DNA of 35,317 nt, taken from an uncultured Chlamydiae bacterium (GTDB taxonomy: Bacteria; Chlamydiota; Chlamydiia; Chlamydiales; SM23-39). This document shows positions 1 through 9,346 of the stretch, piece by piece. Numbering within the stretch: the first letter of the stretch is position 1; each line of letters opens with the position of its first letter. Below the pieces are notes generated by a model. The model searched no databases and was not told where the DNA came from. It saw only the letters and a list, made by a program, of their open reading frames with translations. The position numbers and the translations under genes were made by a program. Where the stretch lies: contig CAISYW010000004.1 of assembly GCA_903889795.1 (NCBI GenBank), forward strand, positions 1 through 35,317, read 5' to 3'.

Positions 1-78
1 CTTCATATTAGAAATATGGGCCGACTTACGATCGTCGATCCCCGAGGCTTTGGCCAAGCCGAAAATCCGATTTTTGAG

Positions 79-312
79 TCACGTTCGGTATAAAGGGGTT
101 TTCAATTGATCGAGGAGCAAAGCAGAAAGGAAAAAGCTGTCAGCTATTTGAATTTCTTGGATTTGCGGGTATTTGTCGAGCAGAGCAAAATATGAATCAA
201 GCCTCCGTGAATCCGTATATTGTCGATAAACATATGAAGAAAGGAGAGTAAATGCGGTTCCGGTCAGACCGCCCAAAATAAATCTATTTCGCATAAGAAC
301 AGGAAACATCAC
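79..312 (-). CDS. Small hypothetical protein, possible single TM segment
   Basis: 77-aa ORF with an N-terminal hydrophobic stretch (FILGGLTGTAFTLLSSYVY); no recognised family. Confidence 0.35.
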   Translation of the reverse strand: MMFPVLMRNRFILGGLTGTAFTLLSSYVYRQYTDSRRLDSYFALLDKYPQIQEIQIADSFFLSALLLDQLKTPLYRT

Positions 313-488
313 ATCACATAGAAATTTTTAGAAAGTTTGATTATTGCAAAAGATATTGTCAATGGAGTTTGAGAATATATCTTAATCTCTGCGAAGGAGA
401 AAAAGGATCACGAATCATAAAAAAAACAGCCCGGTATTGATGTATTTTGCTATCATAAAAACCTTTTTTATCGAGAAATGAGGATTTT

Positions 489-860
489 ATGAGAAGGTAC
501 CATCATTATGGGATTCCGACTGAAGAAAAACGTAAAGACGAAGCTTATGTCGAAGTAGGAGGTTTTAAGTTTTATTCCACTCCTTATGAAGCAAATAAAT
601 GGCATATACAATGGCATCGTTTTCCGGAAGGTCATGGATTGCCTGAATTAGTTACCAAGGTTCCACATATTGCTTTTCAGGTTGATGATTTGAAAGCTGA
701 GATAAAAGGGTGCAAGATACTTTTTGGCCCTTATAGTCCGTTGAAAGGGTACCATGTTGCTATGATTGAAGATCATGGAATTCCCATTGAGTTGGTACAG
801 ACAGAGTTAACTGATGAAGAACTTTCCGCTCTTGAACATGAGAAGTTTGGAAAATGCTAA
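489..860 (+). CDS. VOC (glyoxalase/bleomycin-resistance fold) family protein
   Basis: 123-aa ORF with HHYGIPT...HIAFQVDDL...GIPIELVQ pattern; paralogous to the next ORF. Confidence 0.75.
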   Translation: MRRYHHYGIPTEEKRKDEAYVEVGGFKFYSTPYEANKWHIQWHRFPEGHGLPELVTKVPHIAFQVDDLKAEIKGCKILFGPYSPLKGYHVAMIEDHGIPIELVQTELTDEELSALEHEKFGKC

Positions 861-1034
861 ATTTATTCTGAACGCAATTCATAAATCGGTTTTTGAATTT
901 GTTGTTGGTGATTGTATTTATATCCGCTCGCATTGATCGACTGATTCAATTTTCTCTGTTTTTGGAATCAAAGGATCTCGACTTAAATTCAATCCCCTCT
1001 CTTGTCAAGCTCGCAAATCCAAGGAGTATGAATA

Positions 1035-1373
1035 ATGGATAACAAAAAGTATCGTTTTAATCATATCGGGATACCGACTACACGAAAATTGAAAAATGAA
1101 AAATATCTTCCTGATTTAGATATCTATGTTTCTGGTTATGAAGAAAATGAATTTAACGTTGAATGGATGCGATATGGGAAACAGTGTAAAGCTCCAGATA
1201 TTGTCAAACGGTTGCCTCATGTTGCTTTCGAAGTAGATGATATTTTTGAAGCGATCAAAGGTCATGAAGTAATAATCGAGCCGAACGCTCCTTCCGATGG
1301 AGTGATTGTTGCTTTTATTCTGGTGAATGAGGCCCCGATAGAATTGATGCAGTGGGTTTGCGAGCGCTCCTAG
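1035..1373 (+). CDS. VOC family protein, paralogue of the 489-860 product
   Basis: 112-aa ORF with NHIGIPTTRK...PHVAFEVDDI...APIELMQ. Confidence 0.75.
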   Translation: MDNKKYRFNHIGIPTTRKLKNEKYLPDLDIYVSGYEENEFNVEWMRYGKQCKAPDIVKRLPHVAFEVDDIFEAIKGHEVIIEPNAPSDGVIVAFILVNEAPIELMQWVCERS

Positions 1374-1593
1374 GAGCGATAATGAAAATATGTGAAGGTG
1401 AAAATGAGGGCGGCTGGACGCGTTCAGAACGTTTTGATTGGAGGAAACTTCAAGAGAGCAATCGTTATTTGAGTTGGCTATTTTTTCATAAAGCGACGGG
1501 CTAAAGGGGAGAACAACTACAAGCAGCTAGAGCAAACTCGCAATTTTTCCACCTATCTTCAAAAATCTCTAGTAATTCGCGACATACGTCCGA

Positions 1594-2193
1594 TTAACTG
1601 AAAATTGTCCGCGAAATCAGATTAATTTCATGACTTGCCAATTCAGCAGAACGATAAGCCCCTTCACTCAGCAATTTAACAAATTTCGCATTATCCAAAC
1701 TTAACGCAACCAATCCTTCTGCACATCCAAACCGAATATAGGAAGAGAAGCAACGAATACCGCTTTCTAACATTTGACTTACTAGAAAAATTTTCAGCCC
1801 TGTCAATTTCTGAGGTCCCCATTGTTCTAACAAGAAATCAGAAAAATTTACTCTTCTTGAAGAGGTTAGGTTCCCAATGTGTGAATCACATTTTTTCACC
1901 CAAGCTAATCTCGGGCTCAAAATCCCCAAAATGGAATAGATCGTCATTTGAAATGAAAAGGCAACATCATCCCAAGAAAGAAGACTTGCTTTGTTAAGCA
2001 ATGAAGACTGACCGAAAAAAACAAAAGCTAGAGCACCAGCAAAGATAGACCTCACCACTTTTGCAACTGTTTGTATAGTGTCAACACAACTGCTAACGAC
2101 GTAATAGAGCCTACCAAAAATTTCATCCGACAGTGTCATCTGAGGTAAACAAATTCTACCAACTAAATCTGCAATCACCTTCTCCCCTTCCAA
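1594..2193 (-). CDS. Hypothetical protein
   Basis: 199-aa ORF with plausible composition and hydrophobic segments; no family recognised. Confidence 0.5.
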   Translation of the reverse strand: MEGEKVIADLVGRICLPQMTLSDEIFGRLYYVVSSCVDTIQTVAKVVRSIFAGALAFVFFGQSSLLNKASLLSWDDVAFSFQMTIYSILGILSPRLAWVKKCDSHIGNLTSSRRVNFSDFLLEQWGPQKLTGLKIFLVSQMLESGIRCFSSYIRFGCAEGLVALSLDNAKFVKLLSEGAYRSAELASHEINLISRTIFS

Positions 2194-2417
2194 TGGATTG
2201 AATAAATTTTACTTTTACACCTATCAGAGCGATAACTAGAAAATTTTTCCAAATTCTATAGACATAAGCACCTATTTAGCACAGCAAAGATTAAACTCGA
2301 GCTGCATTAACATCAAATCAAAATAACTTAAAATATAATTATTTCATTTTTTATAATTTAACTTTGTTTAATTACATTTATCGCCATTATCGTAAATATT
2401 ATATTCAAATTCCTTAA

Positions 2418-2592
2418 TATAGCAAAACAACTTGAAAAAACGGAATTTTGACAAGGAAGCGCCCAAGATTTGAGCCAGGCAATACCGACGCGGAAGTAGC
2501 CCAACTTGAATAAGTTAGGCGATGGACGCGGGCTCAAAGATTGTGTCCGGTTGACGCTGCCAAAAACCGCTTTTTCAAGTTGTTTGGGTATA
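2418..2592. repeat. Near-palindromic MITE-like element (about 175 bp)
   Basis: Left arm caaaacaacttgaaaaaacgg matches the reverse complement of right arm ccgctttttcaagttgtttgg; inner agatttgagcc/ggctcaaagat; central hairpin gcccaactt-gaat-aagttaggc. Confidence 0.7.
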
Positions 2593-2618
2593 ATTTGCAA
2601 CTGGATTTTTCATCTTTT

Positions 2619-2664
2619 GGTGGCTTTGTTCTCTAAATGCGCGCAATTAGAAAACAAAGCCACC
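2619..2664. repeat. 18-bp stem inverted repeat, possible fused IS ends
   Basis: ggtggctttgttctctaa (2619-2636) / ttagaaaacaaagccacc (2647-2664), 17/18 complementary, 10-nt spacer. Confidence 0.75.
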
Positions 2665-2791
2665 GCGCACAGTTGATGCAGCTTGCCTCGAACACATAAC
2701 ACGAGCCCTAAACCAAAAAAGACGTAGTAACGCTGAAGCGGATCTTTCCCCCAAAAATGATGCATTTTTTTGGAAGGAACTCTTTCTGTAA

Positions 2792-3562
2792 TCACTCAGC
2801 TAATTTGAACCATATGTCCTGCAAATCAAATTGTTTTCCGTCAGGTTCAGTACCTATCTGTAGCGTAGTTTTTTTATGAACGACAAAACCTAAAGAAGTA
2901 ATGAGTTCCAATAGCTGAGCTGGTGTCCAAGAATTGCGTCTCAACCAGCCTGAGTTGAATTCGCAAATAATATTCTTCACCATTCCTCGTCGGCATAGGT
3001 TCGACATTCCCCGTATAACGTTGGGCTCAGAACCCTCAACATCTATCTTAATGAGGTTAATCGGGCGTCCATCAGCAAGTAATGCGTAAGAATCGAGTGA
3101 AATCAAAGGCACTTGCAAAGGAACAAAATTAGGATCACTAAAAAAAACGCTAGGCGAATGAAGAGATTCGTTCATCGGCATATAAAGCGATATCTCTCCA
3201 ACACAGTCACCCACAGCAGAACGTACTAGGGTAACATTGTGTAGATGATTTTCATCAATAGTAGTCGCAATCACTTGAGCTGCAACAGAGCTCGGTTCAA
3301 AAGCAAATACATCTAAGGATCGATTATGAAGAGTAGACACAAGAGCTGTATACCAACCAAAATTTGCACCGATATCGACAAAACGATCCCCAGGGGCAAG
3401 ACATTCTAACACCCAGCCGGTCTGTTCTGGTTCGTAACTACCGTTTGCAATTTCTCTTTGAATTGCTTCGCTCAGATCAAGCCGCATTATCAATGAATGA
3501 ACTTTTATCTGAGTCAATTTCACATGTTTAGATTGAAAACCTTTTACTTTTGCATTAGCCAT
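2792..3562 (-). CDS. FkbM-family SAM-dependent methyltransferase
   Basis: FVDIGANFGWYTALVS motif I, LIKIDVEGSEPNVIRGM typical of FkbM methyltransferases. Confidence 0.85.
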   Translation of the reverse strand: MANAKVKGFQSKHVKLTQIKVHSLIMRLDLSEAIQREIANGSYEPEQTGWVLECLAPGDRFVDIGANFGWYTALVSTLHNRSLDVFAFEPSSVAAQVIATTIDENHLHNVTLVRSAVGDCVGEISLYMPMNESLHSPSVFFSDPNFVPLQVPLISLDSYALLADGRPINLIKIDVEGSEPNVIRGMSNLCRRGMVKNIICEFNSGWLRRNSWTPAQLLELITSLGFVVHKKTTLQIGTEPDGKQFDLQDIWFKLAE

Positions 3563-3982
3563 CTAACTTCCTTTTAAATAATTATTATATTCGTTAGTAA
3601 TTCTCTTTGATTCCCCAAATAGAGCAAAAAAATTATCCAAGTTATTTATTCAGGTATACTTTATAAAACTCACGCCAAAAAAGAACTTCATAAGTTCTTA
3701 TATTTCTGAAAAGAAAAAGAATCTACATATTATTCTAATCCTCTAAGTCATTCATTTTTAATTATCATCAAACAGCAAGAAGCACCAAAGTAACCACCAT
3801 ACATTTATAATAAATATATAAAACAAAAATTAAACGCTATAAATATTTATACATATAAAACCAAGCAGCAGTTCAAACTAATAAATCAATTAATCTGACA
3901 GGGATCACGTAATCGTTGGAAATTGAAGATTGCTTTATATACTGCTGTCGCCAAAAATCAAAGCTTCAGGCCGACAGCAATA

Positions 3983-4157
3983 TAATAATCGAGCCGAACG
4001 CTCCTTCCGATGGAGTGATTGTTGCTTTTATTCCGGGGAATGAGGCCCCGATAGAATTGATGCAATGGGTTTGTGATCGCTCCTAGGATCGATCACGAAA
4101 ATATGGAAAGGAGAAATTGGGGGCGATGGGACGGATTCAGAACGTTTGACTGGAAAG
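3983..4157 (+). pseudogene. Duplicated 3' end of the VOC gene (copy of about 1270-1445)
   Basis: Near-identical ataatcgagccgaacgctccttccgatggagtgattgttgcttttatt...; still reads IIEPNAPSDGVIVAFIPGNEAPIELMQWVCDRS* in frame but has no 5' part. Confidence 0.85.
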
Positions 4158-4266
4158 GATTCTACGGAAAATTGCAAATTTTTCAGAATTGCTTAGAGGC
4201 AGTTTAACTGCGTTGAATGTTTTTTTGATTGGAAAGCAATCACAATTCATCTCTGGAAAATTCCTT

Positions 4267-5121
4267 TTACTTATGAAATAAAACCTTGTTGCAACTCATT
4301 TTTAAGGACCTTCCCTTCATACACCGATGGATAATCTGATCAAGCTCGTCTCTATAAGTTTGATCGAGAGTTCGGTCAAAATAAGGGATCAACTGAGAAT
4401 CTTCTTGCTGCAAATATTCATATAACCTTGATTTGATAAAACCATTAAGGTTGATGTGTTCAAACCAGACCTCTAGAACTCCCACTTCTTGTAATTTATC
4501 TAAAAGTTCTTCGATTTTATGTTCTATCGCAGTGAAATAAGGGAGGATAGGGCCTATAAAGGCATAGGTTGATACGCCATTATCATGAAGTTTTTGTAGA
4601 GCTTTGATTCTTTCACTCGATTTAGGTGCGCTGACTTCCAAGAATTGAGATACCTTATCATCAAGGGTGGTAACCGTAAAACCCACAGTGACATTTTTCA
4701 GACGTTTTAACACGTCCAAATCTCTGATCACTAGAGGAGATTTTGTTTGTATAGATATCTTTCCTTCGTATTCAAAATCTGCAAGAACCTCCAGGCATCT
4801 GCGGGTCAATCGGTACTTTGCTTCAAATCCAACATAAGGATCAGTTACAGAACTTAGAAATATCGATCCAAAATTCTTAGCTTTAAATCTGTTAAAGAGT
4901 TTTCCAAGCTCAACATGGAGAAGCTCCGGAGCGTTCTTTTTAACGTCCAAATAAGAACCCCACTCATCATGCGGGTGCTTCCAGCGAGCCATGCTGGCTG
5001 CATAGCAATACATGCAACCAAACATGCAACCATTGTAAGCATTGATGACCCAATCGGATGCTGGCAACCCAGATTTGACGAGAATAGATTTTGCTTCAAC
5101 TAGATTGAGTTTAACCGGCAT
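4267..5121 (-). CDS. Radical SAM protein, SPL (spore photoproduct lyase-like) family
   Basis: NAYNGCMFGCMYCYA (CxxxCxxC cluster motif), SSVTDPYVGFEAKYRLTRRCLE, FTVTTLDD. Confidence 0.85.
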   Translation of the reverse strand: MPVKLNLVEAKSILVKSGLPASDWVINAYNGCMFGCMYCYAASMARWKHPHDEWGSYLDVKKNAPELLHVELGKLFNRFKAKNFGSIFLSSVTDPYVGFEAKYRLTRRCLEVLADFEYEGKISIQTKSPLVIRDLDVLKRLKNVTVGFTVTTLDDKVSQFLEVSAPKSSERIKALQKLHDNGVSTYAFIGPILPYFTAIEHKIEELLDKLQEVGVLEVWFEHINLNGFIKSRLYEYLQQEDSQLIPYFDRTLDQTYRDELDQIIHRCMKGRSLKMSCNKVLFHK

Positions 5122-5272
5122 AGGTTGATTTTTGATCAGTTGTTTAAGGAAATTCTGGTCGCATTCTCGAATCTTTTTTCCTCGATAGTTTTAAATATTG
5201 CATACAGAAGCGGAAGCAAGCAAATTGCGAAAAGACAATACATAGCAAGAGCAAATCTCGAGGAAGATAATA

Positions 5273-5354
5273 TGGGGGTGGCTGGACTCGAACCAGCGGA
5301 GGCCGAAGCCGGGGGATTTACAGTCCCCTGCAATTGCCGCTATGCGACACCCCC
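5273..5354 (-). tRNA. tRNA-Tyr (GTA)
   Basis: 7-bp acceptor GGGGGTG/CACCCCC, anticodon loop ACTGTAAAT, long variable arm, T-arm GGTTCGAGTCC; 82 nt. Confidence 0.93.
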
Positions 5355-5403
5355 AGAAAGAAGGAGGAAGTTCCATGCCATAATCAAAACATGGAAAAAA
5401 TGA

Positions 5404-5476
5404 TGCTGGCGAAAGGAATTGAACCCTCAACCATCCGATTACAAATCGGGCGCTCTGCCAATTGAGCTACGCCAGC
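5404..5476 (-). tRNA. tRNA-Thr (TGT)
   Basis: Acceptor GCTGGCG/CGCCAGC, anticodon stem CCGAT-TTGTAAT-ATCGG, T-arm GGTTCAATTCC; 73 nt. Confidence 0.92.
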
Positions 5477-5494
5477 AAAACGAACAACGAGTTT

Positions 5495-5760
5495 TTGACA
5501 TCCTCCCCTTCCTAAAGGAAGGAGATTCCTACGGCCTCAAACCACGGTGGTTTGATGACTTCGGCGGGTTCCTGCTTCACAGACCCTCTAACGAGGGATC
5601 TCCACAGGCTACTAAGCGATATCCTCGCTCTGGAGTCTCTTAGTTATCGAAACTCGGCTGAGAGAATAGCTAAGGGAAGGAATTATGGGAAAGAAGAAAT
5701 TAATAGACACGCTAACTCTGCCCTAAAGGACGAGGTTCGAGCGTGTCCCCGTGATCAAAA
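5495..5760 (-). mobile_element. Orphan IS200/IS605-type tnpB 3'-end / right-end remnant (omegaRNA-like region)
   Basis: Minus strand reads ...VKQEPAEVIKPPWFEAVGISFL* and upstream DHGDTLEPRPLGQS*, resembling TnpB C-termini; ends in GGAATCTCCTTCCTTTAGGAAGGGGAGGATGTCAA, typical of IS605-group right ends; no intact tnpB. Confidence 0.75.
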
Positions 5761-5782
5761 AGAAGGAATCATTCAATAAGTC

Positions 5783-5998
5783 TTAAGATTTGTCAGAAGG
5801 CGGCTCTGAATCTGTGGGAGGAGCTTTTTGTTCAGTAAAGAACCGGGATTTAAAGAGATGAGACAAACCTTTTACTTTGGTTTGATCTTCAATTTTACGG
5901 GCAGACATGCCCTTATGGCTCAACTTGGCCTCACAGCACTTCTTAAATTTTTTACCTGATCCGCAAGGACAGGGATCATTGCGTCCAACTTTTTCCAT
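5783..5998 (-). CDS. Small SEC-C motif protein
   Basis: [22 protein letters not shown] is the SEC-C zinc-binding motif; start moved to the internal ATG at 5998 rather than 6193. Confidence 0.85.
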   Translation of the reverse strand: MEKVGRNDPCPCGSGKKFKKCCEAKLSHKGMSARKIEDQTKVKGLSHLFKSRFFTEQKAPPTDSEPPSDKS

Positions 5999-6093
5999 AT
6001 ATTTTCTTAATTTGTAGTAGTTCAATATTATAACATATTTTCTTCCGAATTGTCCATTCCTATTGACCTTGAGGGTCAATAACGGTAAAATAC

Positions 6094-6867
6094 ATGCATT
6101 CAAAGATTTACGATATGAAAATTGATTTACCAATCGCCAGATTGCCCTGGAACGGTCTGGGCGATGAGCTCGAGAGCGCTTGCCGCAAGGCAATTTATGA
6201 CTTCCATCTGTTAGAAAATGTCCAGAAAGTCGCCATCGCTTTGAGCGGCGGCAAGGATAGCCTGAGCCTTCTTTACCTGCTCCATGCCTTACGAGGCAGA
6301 GGATTTCCTTTATTCGACCTCATCGCAATTCACGTCAGCGGAGAATTTTCTTGCGGCGCAGGAATTGATGAAGGATTTCTGAAAGGAATTTGCGATGAGC
6401 TCAGCGTGCCGCTCATCGTCAGAAACTCGACAATCAAACAAGATGATCTCGAATGTTATTCTTGCTCCAGAGACAGACGCAAACACATTTTCGATGCTGC
6501 CAAAGAGAACGGAGCTACGACTGTGGCCTTTGGACACCACCGCGATGATAGCGCCCAGACTTTACTGCTCAATTTGCTGCACAAGGCCGAATTTGCCGCG
6601 ATCCTTCCCAAACTCTACATGCAGCGCTATGGCGTAACAATCATCCGGCCATTGATCTATATCAAAGAAGAATCTCTAAAAATTTTTGCCAAGCAATATG
6701 GATTTTTACGCATCAGCTGCCAATGCCCCGTAGGACAAAACTCCCGAAGAAAAAAAGTAGACCGGCTGATCAAAGAAATGGAAGAAGAATTTCCTCACGC
6801 GCGTAGCAACTTATCACGTGCCGCTCTTTTATATGGATCAGACAAGGCAACTCGATCAGTTAACTAG
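6094..6867 (+). CDS. TtcA/TilS-like PP-loop ATPase (tRNA thiolation type)
   Basis: [17 protein letters not shown]-loop; [40 protein letters not shown]; later CQCPVG. Confidence 0.8.
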   Translation: MHSKIYDMKIDLPIARLPWNGLGDELESACRKAIYDFHLLENVQKVAIALSGGKDSLSLLYLLHALRGRGFPLFDLIAIHVSGEFSCGAGIDEGFLKGICDELSVPLIVRNSTIKQDDLECYSCSRDRRKHIFDAAKENGATTVAFGHHRDDSAQTLLLNLLHKAEFAAILPKLYMQRYGVTIIRPLIYIKEESLKIFAKQYGFLRISCQCPVGQNSRRKKVDRLIKEMEEEFPHARSNLSRAALLYGSDKATRSVN

Positions 6868-7826
6868 AAAAAATATTCCACTTCAAAGATCGAAGAAAAT
6901 GCCGACCACCGCGCCTGAATTGCAGCCTTTTGCTTATTCGACGAATTCACCAAAACCGGAAAAACTTGCCTGATTTCCTGTCTATATTTCGTCTTCTTTT
7001 TTTTCGTAGCGAAGCGGTAGAGATCCCAGCGCCAATTCACTCTCCATGCCTCAGCCACCTGAGCCTTGATTTTTCCACAAAAGGATTGTCCCTGAAGAGC
7101 GTTGAAATCAGCCTTATTCTCCGCTTTCGTGAAAAACTCTGAAGTCGGTCCCGGATTGAGATAAATCAAATGCTGCTCGAAGCCAAATTTTTGCTTGAAT
7201 TGGAGAAAGTAATAATAATAACCCGCTTCAAATGACCATGCTTGGAGCATCTGATAAACTAAACGGCCTCCGGCCAGAGGCCCCCACCATTGACGCTGCA
7301 AGGCAAAATGAGACAAATCACACGACAAGATTGCTTGAGCGGGGATTGTGAGCGATTCGGGTTGATTGACCTTGCGGTTGATATGCTGATAAAAAACACT
7401 ATAGCCTATTTCCGGAATAATTTTGAAACCGCCTCTGCGATCCGTAAAATCAAAAATAAAGCCAACGTTCTGCTTGCCATCAGCCAAAAAACCACCGACA
7501 TTTTGCCTGAACGAACTGCGATAGAGCGGATCCGGGGAAATTCCCATCATACAAGTATCATGCGTACGACCCGATACAAACCAACCTACATCCGCATAAC
7601 TCGAAAACAGAAAACCCGACAACTTCAAGTCCAAATATCCATCGAGAATGACCGACTTGAGATCTCGATCCCGTTCCTTATAAATAAGGCTTTTATCTTG
7701 AGCCATCGAAAAAAGCATCTGATCATTTCGATAGCCAATACCGAATCCGAGGTTAAACCCATTTTTTTGAGCCGCCCCGACCGTAGCACCAAGCAGAATA
7801 AAAAAAAGACCAATCAATTGTTTCAT
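6864..7826 (-). CDS. Putative outer-membrane beta-barrel protein
   Basis: Signal peptide MKQLIGLFFILLGATVGAA, alternating aromatic strands, C-terminal ...FEVEYFF. Confidence 0.65.
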   Translation of the reverse strand: MKQLIGLFFILLGATVGAAQKNGFNLGFGIGYRNDQMLFSMAQDKSLIYKERDRDLKSVILDGYLDLKLSGFLFSSYADVGWFVSGRTHDTCMMGISPDPLYRSSFRQNVGGFLADGKQNVGFIFDFTDRRGGFKIIPEIGYSVFYQHINRKVNQPESLTIPAQAILSCDLSHFALQRQWWGPLAGGRLVYQMLQAWSFEAGYYYYFLQFKQKFGFEQHLIYLNPGPTSEFFTKAENKADFNALQGQSFCGKIKAQVAEAWRVNWRWDLYRFATKKKKTKYRQEIRQVFPVLVNSSNKQKAAIQARWSAFSSIFEVEYFF

Positions 7827-7902
7827 AGACCAAAAATGTACTTGAACGGCTCTTTTTCTTCATTGAGAGAATTCATCAAAGGAGGTATAAAAATAGAACC
7901 TT

Positions 7903-9336
7903 ATGCTTGAAATCACGACATTAATTGTCTATTTCTCTCTTCTTTTGGCCGTTGCTTTTTTTTCATATCAAAAACAGCGGTCCGATACCGATTTCGTGAT
8001 CGGCAACCGCTCGATGAATTTTTGGCTAACCGCCCTCTCCGCTCATGCGAGCGATATGAGCAGTTGGCTCTTCCTCGGCTACCCTGCCATGATTTTTACC
8101 AACGGACTCATTGGTGCTTGGGCAGCCATCGGACTGACTTTTTTCATGTTTCTCAATTGGCATTTTATTGCCCCGCGTATCCGCACCGCTACCGAGCAAT
8201 TCAATAGCGTAACAATCAACGCCTATTTCGAAAGCCGTTTTGCCGATCGCTCCGGATCAATCCGTCTCATTTCCGCCGTCATGTCCATTCTTTTCTTTAC
8301 TATCTATATCTCATCCGGACTAGTTGCCTTAGGCGTTCTCGTTGAATCGCTGTTCAACATGCCCTATACGATCGGAATCTCCATCGGCCTTTTAATCGTC
8401 GTCGTCTATGTTTTTATGGGTGGATATCGCACAATTGCCTGGATCGACGTCTTTCAAGGCTTTTTTCTCTTGGCTGTAATCGTATTTATTCCCACGATTT
8501 TGCTTATGCAAATCGGAGGAATTCACCCCGTAATGAATGCCGCTGCAGCTCAAAAACTCTCAACGTCGCTTTTCCCCGACTTCAGCGGCCGCACATTGCT
8601 ATACATTATTCTCACAGCTGCAGGCTGGGGCCTAGGATATTTTGGCCAACCTCAGATCATCACCAAGTTCATGGGCATTCGCCATGTAAGTGAGATGAAC
8701 AAAGCCAAATGGCTCGGAATCAGCTGGCAATTTACCGCACTGACCGCCGCGACTCTCGTTGGTCTCATCGGCATCTACTTTTTCCCTTCCGGTCTCGATG
8801 ATCCCCAGCGAGTTATTTTAAATATCGTGCAAACGACCTTGCCTGCTTTTTTTGCCGTGTTGGTGCTCTGCGCAATCTTGGCTGCCTCAACCAACGTCAT
8901 GGCCGCTCAAATTCTCGTCGTCGCCTCCAATCTATCAGAAGATTTTTACAAAAGAATTCTTCGAAAAGAAGCGACTCCATCCGAACTGCTGCGGGTATCG
9001 AGGATCAGTGTTTTGATTATTGCTGTGATTGCTTTTGTCATCGCCTATTTCAAAATCTCTACGATCTATCGTCTCGTTCTTTACTCTTGGTCCGGCCTTG
9101 GCGCTTCGTTTGGTCCCCTTCTTTTGCTTTCCCTCTATCGAAAATCGATCAACCGATATGGCGCCTTCGTGGGAATACTCGTCGGCGGCTTAACCGCAGC
9201 GATCTGGCCTTATGTCGAAAATTTCTATCACTGGGAAACCCCCAGCTCACTCGTTGCGGGTTTCATTTTGAGTCTTTTCTCGATTGAGATTGTCTCTTAC
9301 TTCACACGTCAAAGAACAACAATAAAAAACAATTAA
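7903..9336 (+). CDS. putP: Sodium:solute symporter, PutP-like (Na+/proline)
   Basis: 477 aa, multi-TM; DFVIGNRSMNFWLTALSAHASDMSSWLFLGYPA and GWGLGYFGQPQIITKFM are SSF-family motifs. Confidence 0.88.
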   Translation: MLEITTLIVYFSLLLAVAFFSYQKQRSDTDFVIGNRSMNFWLTALSAHASDMSSWLFLGYPAMIFTNGLIGAWAAIGLTFFMFLNWHFIAPRIRTATEQFNSVTINAYFESRFADRSGSIRLISAVMSILFFTIYISSGLVALGVLVESLFNMPYTIGISIGLLIVVVYVFMGGYRTIAWIDVFQGFFLLAVIVFIPTILLMQIGGIHPVMNAAAAQKLSTSLFPDFSGRTLLYIILTAAGWGLGYFGQPQIITKFMGIRHVSEMNKAKWLGISWQFTALTAATLVGLIGIYFFPSGLDDPQRVILNIVQTTLPAFFAVLVLCAILAASTNVMAAQILVVASNLSEDFYKRILRKEATPSELLRVSRISVLIIAVIAFVIAYFKISTIYRLVLYSWSGLGASFGPLLLLSLYRKSINRYGAFVGILVGGLTAAIWPYVENFYHWETPSSLVAGFILSLFSIEIVSYFTRQRTTIKNN

Positions 9337-9346
9337 ATGGACCATT

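Noticed and set aside
2358-2795. 80-aa and 61-aa minus-strand ORFs
   Set aside because: They run across palindrome A and the IS-like hairpin; no protein-like conservation.
4854-5103. 81-aa minus and 62-aa plus ORFs
   Set aside because: Within the radical SAM gene; out-of-frame or antisense shadows.
5125-5779. Several small ORFs on both strands
   Set aside because: They overlap tRNA-Tyr, tRNA-Thr and the IS605-type remnant; better explained by those features.
7290-7910. 206-aa plus-strand ORF
   Set aside because: Antisense to the signal-peptide-bearing outer-membrane ORF 6864-7826, low-complexity basic translation and no family; shadow ORF.
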